From positions 3,862,909 through 3,926,908 of the forward strand of contig JAITYX010000062.1 in the NCBI GenBank assembly GCA_021018815.1: DNA of 64,000 nucleotides. The letters run 5' to 3'. Shown here piece by piece: positions 46,417 through 62,989 of the stretch (positions within the stretch are counted from its first letter, which is position 1; the number at the start of each line of letters is the position of its first letter). This stretch comes from Talinum fruticosum (lineage: Eukaryota; Streptophyta; Magnoliopsida; Caryophyllales; Talinaceae). The notes under the pieces are model-generated. The model was given only the letters and a program-made list of their open reading frames with translations. It was not told the DNA's origin and searched no databases. The translations under genes and the position numbers were made by a program.

Positions 46417-47742
46417 ATGCAGGACAAGAAGTTTCCAAAGCGTTATTTGATTGTTCTTCTTACATTCATATGTACATCTGTCTGCTATATTGAGCGCGTG
46501 GGCTTCTCAATTGCTTATACGATTGCTGCTGATGCTGCCGGAGTAAATCAGTCAAGCAAAGGCACAATACTTTCTACATTTTACTATGGTTATGCTTGTT
46601 CCCAAGTACCTGGAGGATGGGCTGCTCAGAAAATAGGGGGCAGGCGTGTGCTTCTCTTGTCTTTTGTTTTGTGGTCTTTGACTTGTGCGCTAGTCCCCTT
46701 GGACCCCAATCGAGTTTTCATTTTGGTTCTGGCACGCCTCCTTGTTGGTGTGGCTCAAGGGTTTATATTCCCTTCCATTCACACAGTTCTGGCTCAATGG
46801 GTTCCTCCCCATGAAAGATCTAGATCTGTTTCACTCACTACTTCTGGGATGTACCTTGGTGCAGCTGCCGGAATGCTTCTTCTTCCAAGCTTGGTGAAGT
46901 TTAAGGGCCCCCAGTCTGTCTTTGTTGCTGAGGCAGCACTCGGGATCATGTGGTCTATTCTTTGGTTTAATTATGCATCTGATCCTCCCCGATCTGAGCA
47001 TCCCAAAGCTGCTGCTGCTGGATTTGGGGAACATATATTGCCTGTCAAAGGAAATCAAAGGTTGAAAGTGGAAAATACAGGAAACTCAGTCAAGACTGCA
47101 AAGATACCTTGGAAGAAGATTCTCCTCAGCTTACCAGTTTGGGCAATTGTGGTGAATAATTTCACTTTCCACTATGCCTTGTATGTGCTTATGAACTGGT
47201 TACCCACATATTTTGAACAAGGTCTCCAGCTTAGCCTTCAAGAGATGGGTTCTTCTAAGATGATGCCTTACTTCAACATGTTCATATTCTCAAATATCGG
47301 GGGTGGTTGCCGATCACCTCATCACAAGGAAAATCATGTCTGTATCTTGGACTAGGAAGTTCCTGAATACCCTAGGATTTATTGTAGCTTCTCTGGCATT
47401 GGTGGCACTGCCTATTTTCAGAACTGCTGGGGAGCGGTGTTCTGTTCTTCTGTTGCACTCGGGTTCTTGGCTCTTGGAAGAGCTGGATTTGCCGTGAATC
47501 ATATGGATATAGCTCCCAGATATGCTGGAATTGTGATGGGAGTTTCCAACACAGCTGGCACACTTGCGGGAATTGTCGGAGTTGAGTTGACAGGCCAGCT
47601 GCTTGAGGCTGCTAAAGTAGCTGATTATGATATCTCTAGTCCTGAAAGCTGGAGATCGGTGTTCGTTATTCCTGGTTTACTCTGCATTTTGAGTTCAGCC
47701 GTCTTCGTAGTTTTTTCAACCGGAGAAAGAATATTTGACTGA
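46417..47742 (+). CDS. PHT4;6: PHT4;6-like (ANTR5) anion/phosphate transporter, MFS family, with two compensating frameshifts
   Basis: The protein is a major facilitator superfamily member of the plant PHT4 group, closest by recall to Arabidopsis PHT4;6, which moves phosphate out of the Golgi. The start MQDKKFPKRYLIVLLTFICT leads into the first membrane segment and CYIERVGFSIAYTIAADAAG. VLARLLVGVAQGFIFPSIHT, GRRVLLLSFVLW, and WAIVVNNFTFHYALYVLMNW are further membrane blocks, and AGFAVNHMDIAPRYAGIVMG and the ending FSTGERIFD are family-typical. The coding span is 1326 bases, about 441 residues, the family's usual length. However, the frame shifts by +1 at a G5 run (47299-47303) and back at a G4 run (47429-47432); the 43 residues between are conserved only in the shifted frame (VVADHLITRKIMSVSWTRKF). 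No coding intron is needed. Confidence 0.9.
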
Positions 47743-49738
47743 GGTAGGCTCTCTATAGTTGAGGGAATAGGCACCCATTCATACATTCTTTCACTACATA
47801 TTCTTGGAGAGATCTCTATGGGTAGATATTTGACATCTCCCCAGCAAATCTTCGTATCCCTGAAACAGATATGTAATCTTGTCTTCATGTTTAGCTACAT
47901 TCATATCATACTTTGGACCATAGTTGGCTGAATTTTGAACACTAGCTGCCATAGTTCAGCTTCTGCAGAAACTTATCTTTTAATTACATGGGAGCACCGG
48001 TGTTTTCAACACAAGCACTCCCCCTCCCCGCCCCAAACCCCGCCCCAGTTTTCTGGTGATGTATTTAGCCACTAATTGAGCTGCCAGGAAGGGAGAGTTG
48101 AGCAAGTGTTTTGGCCTCAGAGAGCTGTGGTTGAGCATATCGTGGCAAGTTACTATGATGTAACTCTGAATGAATTACCTGCAAGCGACTGGCATTCGCC
48201 TTTGAAATATAGTTGAATTATTGAGCTTGAAGTGTAAATGTTGATCCTTCTATGTCAGAAATCTTTAGCATGAAGTCCTTTATATAAAAATCCTTCAAAT
48301 TCTTAAAATGGACATTCATAAAAATATTTAGTGTACAAATTTCTAAAAATCTTAAAATTGGATTCTAATATATAAAATTTCTAAATTCACCACCGATGTT
48401 AAGTTTCTCCGTCCAGAACTTTGGTCCGGTTTGCTTTATTTTGTTTAGAATTGTAGAAATCTATAGAACTTTTGAATTTTTGGAAATTTGGAGAAACTAA
48501 ACTGTAGCAAACATCATTTAAGAGTTTTCTTTTTTGAAGTTGACTAATTTTCTTTTCTTTTTTTATAAATTGACTTGTCATTAAGCTATGTATGAATAGT
48601 AATGATAAAAGCCTACTTCCATTATCAAAATATTAATGTTTATTCCATACAGGCGGAAACATTAAGTTTCTAATGATGATTGTTTTGCATAAATTAATCA
48701 TTATGATGGTTGCGTTAACATATATTATTACCTAATTGAATTCCACATTATATTCATTTATGAGAGTAAGTGATGATATCGTAGCTCCATCATCTATGTG
48801 ACAAAATCTATAAAGTTGCAGGAAATTTTGTGCTACTAGGACCTACCCAAACCTTTAATTTATGAAGAAAAATGAGAGAATATTTGACAACTCCATTAAT
48901 TTATAAAGATGCCGACAATTATTGTCATTGGCCATTTTCTAGTCGCATTTACATGCATTTAAGTTGAATGTTGTTAATGTTTGTTGATTTCATTTATACA
49001 TATTAAGGTTAATTCATGTTATTAACACTTAACATTATATACAAGTCCTCAGGGTTTGAATTTTTGTAAATGGCGAATAAATTCTTTGTATGTTTATATT
49101 TCATTTCAGCCTCTCTCACTGTTTTCAATATCTTTTGAATCGACGTGAATAAGATTTAAGAGGTTACTTATTATTATAAAATAAAATATATCAAACTATT
49201 TATTCACTTTCTTTGTGAGTGTTAGTTAACTCATGACCAATGTTCTAAAATATTCATATTAAAAATTTAAATTTAAATTCTATTCATATCAATTTTTAAC
49301 ATACATTAGTATACATGGATATATATATAAAAGAATAGTAATAACATCAATCGTAATAAAATTCATAAATTTAAAGGCTTTTTTTAAAGATACGAACAAC
49401 CTCATGTCAAAGGTTTTTAAATATGTGAAATTTCTTAAAATAGTGTCATCACACAAATGTTAATCATATTTTCTGATAAGAAAAATATCAAAAAACAAAA
49501 CTTAATCTAATGTTAAACAATGTAAATCCCTTTTTATAAGTAAAAATAAATTTTAATAAAATAAAATAAAATACAATTAAAAAGAATCGAATTCTCACAA
49601 AAGAGCACAACTTCATCGTGTCAGCTTAATTCCTGAGGTGAAATTTTATTAGGCGTTAGTAATACCTTGACTTTGCATCACATCTACATCATGGGCTAAT
49701 GAAATAAAAAGAAAAAACACAAAGAAGGGTGAAATTCG
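47743..49738. other. intergenic region
   Basis: The first 500 bases probably hold the 3' untranslated end of the transporter gene. The rest is AT-rich with no gene, RNA gene or complete repeat that I can recognise. Confidence 0.5.
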
Positions 49739-51233
49739 CTTTAAATACAGAGATAGCACTCAATTATCTTTTCTTCTCACTGGTCAGTAGTTACTAGAAG
49801 CTAATCTTCTTAACCCTTTTTATCACTTTATGGGTTTTCTAATTCCCACTTTGTAGTTAGCCAAGGCCTACAGAACTACCACAAAATCCAATGATCCCTT
49901 TTGTCTTCAATTCTTAATTGCCTATTTCTTCTCTCAATCCTACCTTCCATCCTAGTTCCTATCTTTATGATCAGCTTTTATTCCAAAAAAAAAAAAAACA
50001 GTTTTTACCCAATTAGATTGAGGAAGAACATTCTTCCAACATCAAAAGCAGGATCTTCATGTCTCTCAAATTGTGTTCAACTTCAAGCCATCCTGTGTTC
50101 TTTCTACCTGGGCAAGGACAACCCTTGTTTTCTCTCACCTAACCCAACATCTGCTCGACCATTCCTCTGTGATAGAGACTGATTTTTGCTCAAGGCCGAA
50201 ATGTACCCTATTATTACTCATGTGAAAAAGATGAGTGGTAAAGAAAATGCCCATTTCTGAGCCCAATCAAACAATTATGGGTTCTCGTTTTCTCGCTCAA
50301 GTTTTGAGCTTTCTCTCCTGTGAGTCTCTCTCTTTATCTTCCTTTTTGGGTTTTGCTACATATTATTTCCCTGATTGTTTAATTGTGTAGTTGAGTGCTT
50401 GGTTTGTCCAACCATTTGCTCATTATTCTCGCCGTGAACACTTTGGGAAAAGCTCAAAATTTCCACTTTTTAATTATGTGGGTAGTTATCTAAAGCTTTG
50501 CTTGCCCCGGTCACGGCTAAGTACAGATGCTCTGCTTCTTTCTTTTGTTTTAAAAATTGCTATTCTTGAACTGCAACTTTCTGGGAGATTCTCTCAATGT
50601 GCCTTCATTTCTGGGTTTAGGCATAATTTTCCATGTCATGTAGTAATAATATGCTGTGTTTATTTGCTGCTATTTTATTATGTTCTTTGCGTATGATAGG
50701 GCTTTGGATGCCCTTTTCTTTCTTCTGGGTTTAGCATATTGAAGTTTCCATGTCAATTTAGTGAATCTTTACCGCTTCTACTACTAGCTATTTGCTTATG
50801 GTCACCCATTTCCAGCTGTTCATTTTTTTGGGTTTTTTGGGTCTTTTTAAGGATTGTTATGGGTGCTGAGCACATGAGCTGGGAATTTTCGTTATGCTTA
50901 TGGCCCTTGGATGTTAAGCTGCCATTTTCCCTTTTTTAATTCCTTTTTTTATGCTTTTGATTGCCTTAATCTGGCATTTCCTTAGATTCTTGTGTCTTCG
51001 GGAACCTGATAAGATGCTTTCTTGAGCGTACTACTTTGCAGCACTACTAGCTTACCCCTAATATGTTCTTTTGATTTTTTAAATTGATTTCCAGTAGCTG
51101 ATGGTAAAAGGAAGTCAATTCATGTGAAATAATGTTTGTATGTCTAGGGTGCTCTTAAGAGGGCTTCTACTACTGCTCTGATAGTGGAGCATTTCACTCT
51201 AGTCTTGACAGCAGTTTTGTGCTTAGTTTCAAT
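49739..51233 (+). promoter_or_regulatory. probable promoter and leader of the GLR3 gene, with a leader intron
   Basis: A TATA-like TTTAAATA at 49740-49747 lies about 1.5 kb ahead of the start codon. A leader exon could run from about 49775 to 50319, with a good donor GTGAGT at 50320 and an acceptor TTGTGCTTAG ending at 51226, seven bases before the ATG. The tandem copy near 56428 keeps the donor context CCCTGTGAGCG, which supports a real leader intron. Small open frames in this stretch show no domain. Confidence 0.45.
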
Positions 51234-55294
<4,061 letters not shown>

Positions 55295-57135
55295 AAAGGA
55301 AAATCAGCTTAAAGAGGAGAATCGGAACCGTATTACTGGCATTCTTTGGAGTCATCGAGGATCATAGGAAATCTGATTTTTCCTGCCAAGTACTTGTGGT
55401 AAATCCGAATATATTTTAACTTAGCTTATAATCATCTTCTAAGATCACATGCATGGAGAGAGTTTTGAATGTATAGAGTAGTAGGCAGAAGGTCTACTGC
55501 AATGATGGTATATGATACACTGCTTGCAGAAGAAATGACATGAACCACCAATCCCTGTATAATTGTAATGGAAGTAGTTAATGCTGATAATAGTGCAAGT
55601 TGCATACCACTTCCTCTTCTTGATTAATATTGGTACCCTCTGTAGTAAGCGTCAAGTATATTTTGATTTGAATAATTGTGTATGCCATGTGATCAACATT
55701 GTGCATCTTGTTTCCGTCATGGGAACCATCTTTTGACCCACTATGCTAGGATGTACTCTTCTGGTTGGTGGCTTCTGCTGCACTTCTCCAGCTCCTTCAA
55801 CATAAAAATGAAGTTGACAAATGGTACTTCTCCGATTCCCATGGAGGGAAGCAATCTGTAAGGCCGAGTAAAATCCTAGCGATGATTTTAGCAATTGATT
55901 TCTGACAATTTTGATAGTTGATCAAGATGATAATCTACTGGGTTGGAGGTAGTACTATACGATCAAGCAGACCACTTGGAGTAATGGGTAATACCGCTGA
56001 GAAAGGCAATGTCATGATTGATCATCATCCAAGAAACCTTAAAAATGTTGTTTAACCCATCTTGCATTTCTTGAGCAGAGCATGGATCTGTTTTATAATG
56101 TGGTTTAAATCCCAGAGCTCTACATCTAGGATTAAACTTAACTCTAGCATATCGCACAGCTATAAAACAAATGCTTCATATCTGCAGTAAAGAGAAAGTG
56201 GAAAGAGATGCTCAAACTCTAAGCCTCTCTAAGCAACAGCTTCTGCATCTCTCCTCCCTATTGAAACCTGGCCAGAAATTGTCTGTTCGGGACACTTCAA
56301 AATAGGCTAAATTTATTTCATTTCAGTGTTTTGCCCTTTCATGATGGAGATGCTATGGCCATTTCCTTTAACTTCAAGCTGTTTTTCAAGACCAGTAGCT
56401 CTCTGTCGTCTCCATGTGTGTGATTCCCTGTGAGCGTGTATAAGTTTCCCATTGATCACGAATCTTTGTGGTAGCCTGGTTGGTAATTTTTTCTTATGTT
56501 TGACTGATCTCCTAGTGAAATTTTGTAGTCTTTTTTGGGGGCAGTTTGAGTATTAGCTGTAAATTCTTTATGCTTTTAAACCTTAGATTCTAAGCTGTAA
56601 TATGTTCTAATTACTCTATGCTTTTGATTGCTTTGATGAGGGCTTTCACTAGATTCTGGTTTCTTTGGGTTAAGCCTTGGCAAACTTGGGGAATAAGATA
56701 GAATGCTTTTTAGGCATGCTAATTTCTATTTCAAGTTCAATGTACTTTTCCCAGATTTAGTTTTGTCACTTTCATTAACGGTATGTTTCAGTGGCTGAGG
56801 AAAGAAGGGAGCTGGTTTTTAAAACTGATAGTAATTTCTCCTGCTCATGTTTCACAGTTACATCGATCATGGTTCATGGGTGAGGGAATATGGTATGGAC
56901 AGCAGTAACATGATTCAGTACTTAGATCTTTTTTTTTTGCAATAATTCAGTATTTTGATTAATTTCATGAAATTTAGGCTTCTGGAACAGATTTGCATTT
57001 TGTTGACAACTATGAATAGGAAATCCGATCACAGGAGGTTTACATGTACTTGGTAACTATGCTACTGCTTCTCTAATGATAAGGGTGGATGTTCTGCTTC
57101 ATTCAGGACCTTGTGGCAAGTTTCACATTTTCACT
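55295..57135. other. intergenic; 3' end of GLR3 and upstream region of a second GLR copy
   Basis: No gene is visible between 55295 and 56300. From about 56380 onward the sequence resembles the leader region of the first GLR gene: ATTGCTTTGATGAGGGCTTT near 56628 parallels 50958 onward, and AGATAGAATGCTTTTTAGGC near 56696 parallels AGATGCTTTCTTGAGCG near 51012. This marks a tandem duplication that includes the leader. Confidence 0.55.
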
Positions 57136-57385
57136 ATGGAACTGGTTCACACTGTATCACAGATTGGATTTTTTTGTATTATGGTGTATTTTAGTAGACA
57201 CTGTGGGGTCAGAGACAGTTAGCATTGGTGCTATATTTTCTCTGGATGCAATCAATGGGAAGGTTTCACGGATTGCGATGATGGCTTCTTTGGATGATAT
57301 ACATCTTGACCCTACTTGGTGGCCATACTCTTTCCCTCAAAATTCATGATTCCAAACACACTGGTTTTTCTCTGCATTATGGAAG
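57136..57385 (+). pseudogene. second GLR3 copy, exon 1, frameshifted
   Basis: The 250-base block aligns along its length with exon 1 of the GLR3 gene (253 bases). It starts ATGGAACTGGTTCACACTGT against ATGAAACTGGTTCGTGCTAT and reads VSIGAIFSLDAINGKVSRIA, then in another frame GHTLSLKIHDSKHTGFSLHY before a splice donor GTAAAA at 57386. Two indels, near 57190 and near 57315, break the frame. The next 100 bases are intron-like, and a Gypsy element follows. The rest of this copy, if present, lies beyond the window. It may be a pseudogene or a damaged exon of a longer relic. Confidence 0.75.
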
Positions 57386-57488
57386 GTAAAATCAAACAAA
57401 TGCCCATTACTTGCATTTAAATCTGTGTTTGCCACTTATTTTCACATTCTGCCTCTAACCTGCTTCCTTTATCTTGTATTTGGCTAGG

Positions 57489-57926
57489 TGATAGAGAACA
57501 GGAAGGGAAAAAGGGAGAAGAAGAGGGAATTTAGAGGGAAGAGCAGAATTAGAGAGGAAAAGAGGAAGATTTAAAAGAGAAGAGAGAAGGAAACTTGCAT
57601 CTCAGTGCTTGATTTGTATTCATTGCATATTTCGTGATCTTGACAACACTCTAACATTTCTAATTTATAGCAAAAGAGTTGGGGATTTAAGTCAAGTAAG
57701 ACAAAATATTGAAACTTCTTCCTCAAGTAACTAAAACAAAACTCATTCCCCAAGTAACAAAAGTAAAAATCCTTCCCCAAGCAACACATCTAAACCATAT
57801 AAATTTCCTAATTATTATTTCCTAACAAAAGCAAAACTCCTTCTCCAAGCAACACTTCGAACCACATAAATTTCCTTATTATTATTTTTAAACCTTTTCC
57901 GAAAATAAACTTTTGTAAATCAATCA
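57489..57926 (-). repeat. 3' LTR of the Gypsy element
   Basis: It is 438 bp long, from TGATAGAGAACAGGAAGGG to TAAATCAATCA. It contains repeated CTCCTTCCCCAAGTAAC-type units (57720-57870), also present in the other LTR. The minus-strand GTCGGGAGAAA just inside at 57937-57927 is the probable polypurine tract. Confidence 0.9.
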
Positions 57927-58513
57927 TTTCTCCCGACTTTGAAAAACTCGCCCCGGAGAGTTTTCATGATGATACTCATCAAGGAGATTAGGAGCTATGC
58001 TTGTGGAGATCATCTTCACTAACCCATGAGTTATCCTATTGAGGACGTTCTTTTCCAAGTGAACTAAAAAGCGCTCAAAACCTCCATCATTAGTACTAAC
58101 AATTTCGTCTTCGACGATAGCTTCAACATCATTATTTGCAGATGGCGGAATAGGAGGCAATTTAGGCACTAAGAAGAAGTCGCAGACCCATTTGTGACAC
58201 CTGCAGAAAATGTGGGAGACTCAAAAGTACCTCGGTAAAGTGTCAAATCCTCAACATTGAAGATAGGACTAATAGATCAATCGGGAGGCAAGTCAATCAA
58301 ATACACATTGGAGCCGAGACGTTTTAAAATGCGATAAGGCCCGGAAGCTCTAGCAAAAAGCTTCTTAAAAGAGTGTTTTGGAAATCTTTCAAGATGAATT
58401 CGGACTGTCACATAATCACCCTCACTAAACTCTAGCTTCCTACAACGCGCATCGGTTGCAAGTTTATAATTTTCATTACTTTGTGTAATTTTCTGTTGAA
58501 CATTGGCATGCAA
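57927..58513 (-). pseudogene. Gypsy integrase C-terminus and chromodomain-like tail
   Basis: The minus strand reads EFSEGDYVTVRIHLERFPKH and KLFARASGPYRILKRLGSNV ending at DLPPD, the GPY/F module of Gypsy integrases. It continues past a stop as SISPIFNVEDLTLYRGTF. A later frame has GGFERFLVHLEKNVLN and NLLDEYHH, matching the W/Y...FLVxWKGRP...LLDEY pattern of chromoviral chromodomains with a frame change in the middle. The chromodomain normally steers integration to certain chromatin. Confidence 0.75.
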
Positions 58514-58555
58514 TCCATGAATGTGCTTAGCAAATATTTCACCAAATTCAGCAGG

Positions 58556-59459
58556 CTAAGAATCAATAGGCAATGACACCAAATCAATTGGAAGTCTAGG
58601 AACGACACCATGCACAACTTCAAAAGGACTTTTGTCGGTGGACTTGTTCACAACATTGTTATAAGCAAATTCACTAGTATGCGAAATCAAATCCCAAGTA
58701 CAAGGTTTTTCACCGACAAGACACCTAAGAAGGTTATCTAGACTCCGATTGACTACCTCACTTTGTCCATCGGTTTGAGGGTGGAAAGCGAGCAGAAATT
58801 TCAAATGAGTGCCAAACAGTTTCCACAATGTCCTCAAAAATGACTCACAAATTTAACATCCTTATCAAATAGAAGAAGACAAACCATGCAATCTAACAAT
58901 TTTCTTGAAGAATATCCTTGCAACATGGAATTCATCTGCAGTTTTACTACAAGGGATGAAATGTGCCATTTTAAGAAATCTATCCACCACAACAAGAATG
59001 CAACCATAACCTCTAGTGGTTCGGGATTACCTAGGACGAATTCCATGCTAAGGTCTTTCCATGGAGAATGTGAGACAGGTAGGGAGTATATAATCTAGTA
59101 TTTTGCTTCCTAACTTTTGCAAGCTGACAAGTTCTACACTCGAGACACAACTCGAGCCATATCTTTTTGCAAAGAGGGCAAAAAAATTGGTCGATAACAA
59201 GACTAGTAGTCTTATCCCGACCCAAATGACCAGCAAGGCCTCCATCGTGCAATTCCCATATTAGAAAATCACGAAGTGAAGTGTGAGAGATGCACAATTT
59301 GGACCCATAAAACAAGTAACCATCTACAATCATGTAGTCAACAAAGTTACGGCGGTTACCATGCAACACCTCATCATAAGTCATAGCAAAGTCAAGGCAT
59401 GAGGTATAGTGATCTTTCATTCTTTCAAATCCTGTACCGGATGTGGTCCATCTATACAA
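58556..59459 (-). pseudogene. Gypsy integrase, zinc and catalytic parts
   Basis: The zinc-binding part is clear (HDGGLAGHLGRDKTTSLVID, then CLECRTCQLAKVRKQN, near 59240-59090). The catalytic core is split over frames: [16 protein letters not shown] near 59010, and QTDGQSEVVNRSLDNLLRCL near 58780-58700 with the catalytic glutamate. Frame changes occur near 59046 and 58837. Confidence 0.85.
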
Positions 59460-59499
59460 TAGAAGTCCTACTCTGCTGAGAGCATTAGAGACAACATTT

Positions 59500-60404
59500 C
59501 AACACCAGATTGATGTTTTAGCACAAAGGAGTAATCTTAAAGGAACTCGACCCACTGAGCATGTTTTTCTTTAAGCTTCTTTTGGTCATTAATGAATTTT
59601 AAAGCATCGTGATCACTTCAAAGAACGAATTCCGTAGGAAGGAGATAGTATCTCCAATGTTCCAAACAACGCACTAAAGCATAAAACTCTTTCTCATGGG
59701 TGGTGTACCTATCTATCCTAGCATCATTGAGTTTCTCACTAAAGTACGCTATTGGGTGTCCTTCTTGACTCAAAACTCCTCTTATCCCAACCCATTAGGC
59801 ATCACAAGCAACTTCAAATACTTTAGAAAATTAGGATGATGCAAAATGGGGGCCTCAATCATTTTCTTTTTAATTAGGTTAAAAGCTTCCTTTGTAGATT
59901 TAGTCCATTTAAACTCACCTTTTCTCATACAGTTAGTAATAAGAGACATAATGGAACTAAAATCTTTTACAAAGCGCCTATAGAAAGTAGCTAACCCATA
60001 GAAACTATGCACCTCGAAATGGTTTTAGGTTCAGGCCACTCTACTGTAACTCTAACCTTTTCAGAATCTATAGAAATCCCCTTATCGAAACAACAAACCC
60101 AAGGAAGACAACCTGAGATTGCAGAAAAAAAAACACACGACCAAATTTATATATAGCTTTTCAGCTCGAAGAACCTCAAAGACTAAGCTCAAGTGTTTGA
60201 GGTGTTCTTCCCTAGAAGTGTTGTATATTAGAATATCATCGAATTATACCACCAAAAACTTCCCAATGAAAGGACAAAGAATGTGAGTCATGGCTCTCAT
60301 GAAAGTACTAGGAGCATCGGTTAACCCAAACGACATTACTAACCACTCAAACAGTCCATCGGGAGTCTTGAAGGCCTTTTTCTATTCATCTCCAGGTCTA
60401 ATTC
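59500..60404 (-). pseudogene. Gypsy reverse transcriptase palm to RNase H
   Basis: The active-site motif FDDILIYN lies near 60245-60222 with a stop just ahead of it. LATFYRRFVKDFSSIMSLIT and KGEFKWTKSTKEAF at 59995-59880 mark the connection to RNase H, and decayed RNase H motifs run on to about 59510. The stretch has many stops. Confidence 0.75.
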
Positions 60405-61052
60405 TCAACTAATGGTATCCGCCCTAAGATCAATCTCAGAAAACCTCTCGAGATCCCGACATTTGATCCACAACATATCATGAAGTGTAGGTATGGGAAA
60501 CCTATATTTCATAGTAATCTTGTTGATGGCTTTACTATCAATACCCATTCTCCAAGAATCATATTTCTTAGGAGTCAAGAGTGCAGGAACAACACATGGA
60601 CTAAGACTGTGTTGAATAAAAACCTTTTGCAAGAGCTCGTCAACTTGTCTATTTAATTCCTCACGTTTTCTAGGATTCATCCTATAATGAGGTAAGTTGG
60701 GTAAAGAATATCCTGGGACAAGGTCTATGGCATGCTGAATATCCCTCATGGGAGGTAACTCAATAAGAAGCCCTTCAGGGGACACATCCTTAAAGTCATC
60801 AACAATTCTAGTCGGGTCGGGTGACATCTCACATGGAGTATTGCAAGAAAACACAGGTTGGGACTTGACCACCAATACAAGCAACATGTTAGATTGTCGC
60901 CCTTTTGTTTCACATTCTTGTCCGGACAAAAAATGCAACTTCTTAGTTTCTCTTTTAGCATGGGAGGGGTTAGAATCAGTCCATTTGGTCTTATTATGCT
61001 CTGAAGGTCGGGGAGGAGTTAACCTAATCCTCTTTCGAGCGTGAGTGAACAC
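60405..61052 (-). pseudogene. Gypsy protease-RT linker and start of reverse transcriptase
   Basis: A 215-residue frame reads LPPMRDIQHAIDLVPGYSLP, then VDELLQKVFIQHSLSPCVVP and ALLTPKKYDSWRMGIDSKAI, followed by INKITMKYRFPIPTLHDML, the start of the Gypsy reverse transcriptase. The usual C in WRMCID is replaced by G. Upstream, 61053-61400 should hold the aspartic protease, which I can follow only as weak, stop-containing sequence. Confidence 0.85.
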
Positions 61053-61416
61053 ATAAGTATTGTTCTTTCCAAAATTAGTGGCATTTTAATCATAAATCCA
61101 AGGACGACCCAACAAAATGTGAGCAACATCCGTAGGCAAAACATCACATCAGACCTCTTCAAAATATGCACCTAATTGGAGAGGGACTTTACACTTTCCG
61201 AAAATAGTCAAAGACGTCTTGTCAACCCAAACAACTTTTAGAGGACTGGAATACGGTACATGCTTAATGTTGAGAAGTCTAACAACGAGTCTTGGAAATG
61301 ACATTCATGGAACTACTTTATCAATGACTAAATGAAGAATCTTGTTGCCACAAAGCATTTTAGTTTCAAAGATGGAAGTATGTTTCCAAGAATCATAATT
61401 AGCGAGTAGAAAGAAA

Positions 61417-62989
61417 TTACGTCACGACAGTAACATAACTCTCTCTCTCATCTTCTTCATGTTCACTCTCGGTAGTAGTATCACCAACTACGGGGTAGAT
61501 AATCTCATCTATAGGTTCATTTTCTTCAAGGTTGTGTGATCCTATGGCAAAGGCACGATTGGGACAACGAGCAACTAGATGACCTCTCTCATGACACTTA
61601 TGGCATACCATGGATAAAAATGAGGAAGAAGGGTGAACCAAAGATGAATTAAGGGAGCTACTCTTGGCGGAACCAACAGATCGACTAGGTTGGCATTACT
61701 CTTAAAAAATTGATTAGACTGTGGTCTTTGAGAGTAAAAAGTTTGTTGAAAGGTCACAGTCTTAGGAGACCTAGGCTCCCCGACTTGGGAAGTCCATCTA
61801 CGAGAGTAAGGAGGCTTTTTGTACTTTTCTATCTCTAAAGCCTTTTGGTATGCCTCCATCAAAGATTCAGATTGGTGCAAGCTCATATCTCCCCTAAGGT
61901 CATCTCGAAGTCCATTAATGAACCTAGTCATAGTTACCCATTGTTCTTCCCTTACAACACACCTCGGTTTCATTTCTTCAAATTCAGCATAATAGTCGGA
62001 CACACTAACAAACGACAACTGTTTTAGATTCAACCAATCATTCAGCAAGCGCCTTTTGTGGAACGAAGGCAAATATTTTTCTTTCAATTTTTGTTTCATT
62101 TCATTCCACAAAGTTATAGGTGGTTTACCTAGGTGGTCTATCTCTCTTTGGAAACTTTGTCAATATTTCTTAGCAGACCCAACAAGTTTCATTTTAGCAA
62201 AACGAACTCTATGAATGTCAGTCATGCCATAAAATTCAAAGTAGTCCTCTAAGCGATCTAACCAATCTACAAATTCATTAGGATCATGTCTACCATGAAA
62301 ATCGGGAATATCAACCTTAACCTTTCTAGTCACATCAAAAGGATCACCATGACCCTAGTTTCTCGGATATCTTTGGTTTCTTCTAGGCGAAGGGTGCCTA
62401 TAATATCGTCCTCGGTACCTAACTCTAGAGCGATAAGGTATCAGCTCATCGGAACCATCTTGGGAATAGTCATCATCTCCAACATCGTGAGGACTTGGAT
62501 TTGTGACTCTAGGCTGAGGCCCTCTTGAGATATGGATCCTATCGGGCCTTCTACGAATAGAGTTCATGGTCTCGGGGTTACATGCAGAGTTGACACCGAC
62601 AAGTCGATTTCCAGAAGGGGGACATAACTAGAACTAGCCATATTATGCACACATTCGGACAAGTGAGACTGTAATTTATGTTCCAGTTTGGTAGCATTTC
62701 AATGAATAGCACCTAATGAATTCTGAAAACCCGTGACTGTACTTTGGAGAATTTGGACTTTATTTTCTACCATAGTAGTCCAATGGTGGTTTTCTCAAGT
62801 CTTTATCTCAGTTAACTCATACTTTTCAGTCCATTTAGCTTCCAGTTTTTCAAGAGCAAGTATTCAAAGCATTTAGAGAGTTCCGGACCTCAACAAAATC
62901 ACTTTTAGTTGACTCATTGCGTTCTTTCATCCTTTTTCAAACTCTTCAAGTCTTTTATCAATTCCATCGACTCTTTGTTCTAGTGCCAT
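61417..62989 (-). pseudogene. Gypsy gag with zinc knuckle
   Basis: A start codon at 62989 opens MALEQRVDGIDKRLEEFEK, then stops follow. An arginine-rich segment with RYRGRYYRHPSPRRNQRYPR lies at 62410-62355. The retrotransposon gag domain is intact from 62111 (MWNEMKQKLKEKYLPSFHKR, then YYAEFEEMKPR and FINGLRDDLRGDM). A zinc knuckle CHKCHERGHLVARC lies near 61605-61564. Frameshifts lie near 62340, 62130 and 61640. Confidence 0.85.

Noticed and set aside
49901..50182. A 93-residue open frame ahead of GLR3
   Set aside because: Its composition and position fit the untranslated leader; no homology to any family I know.
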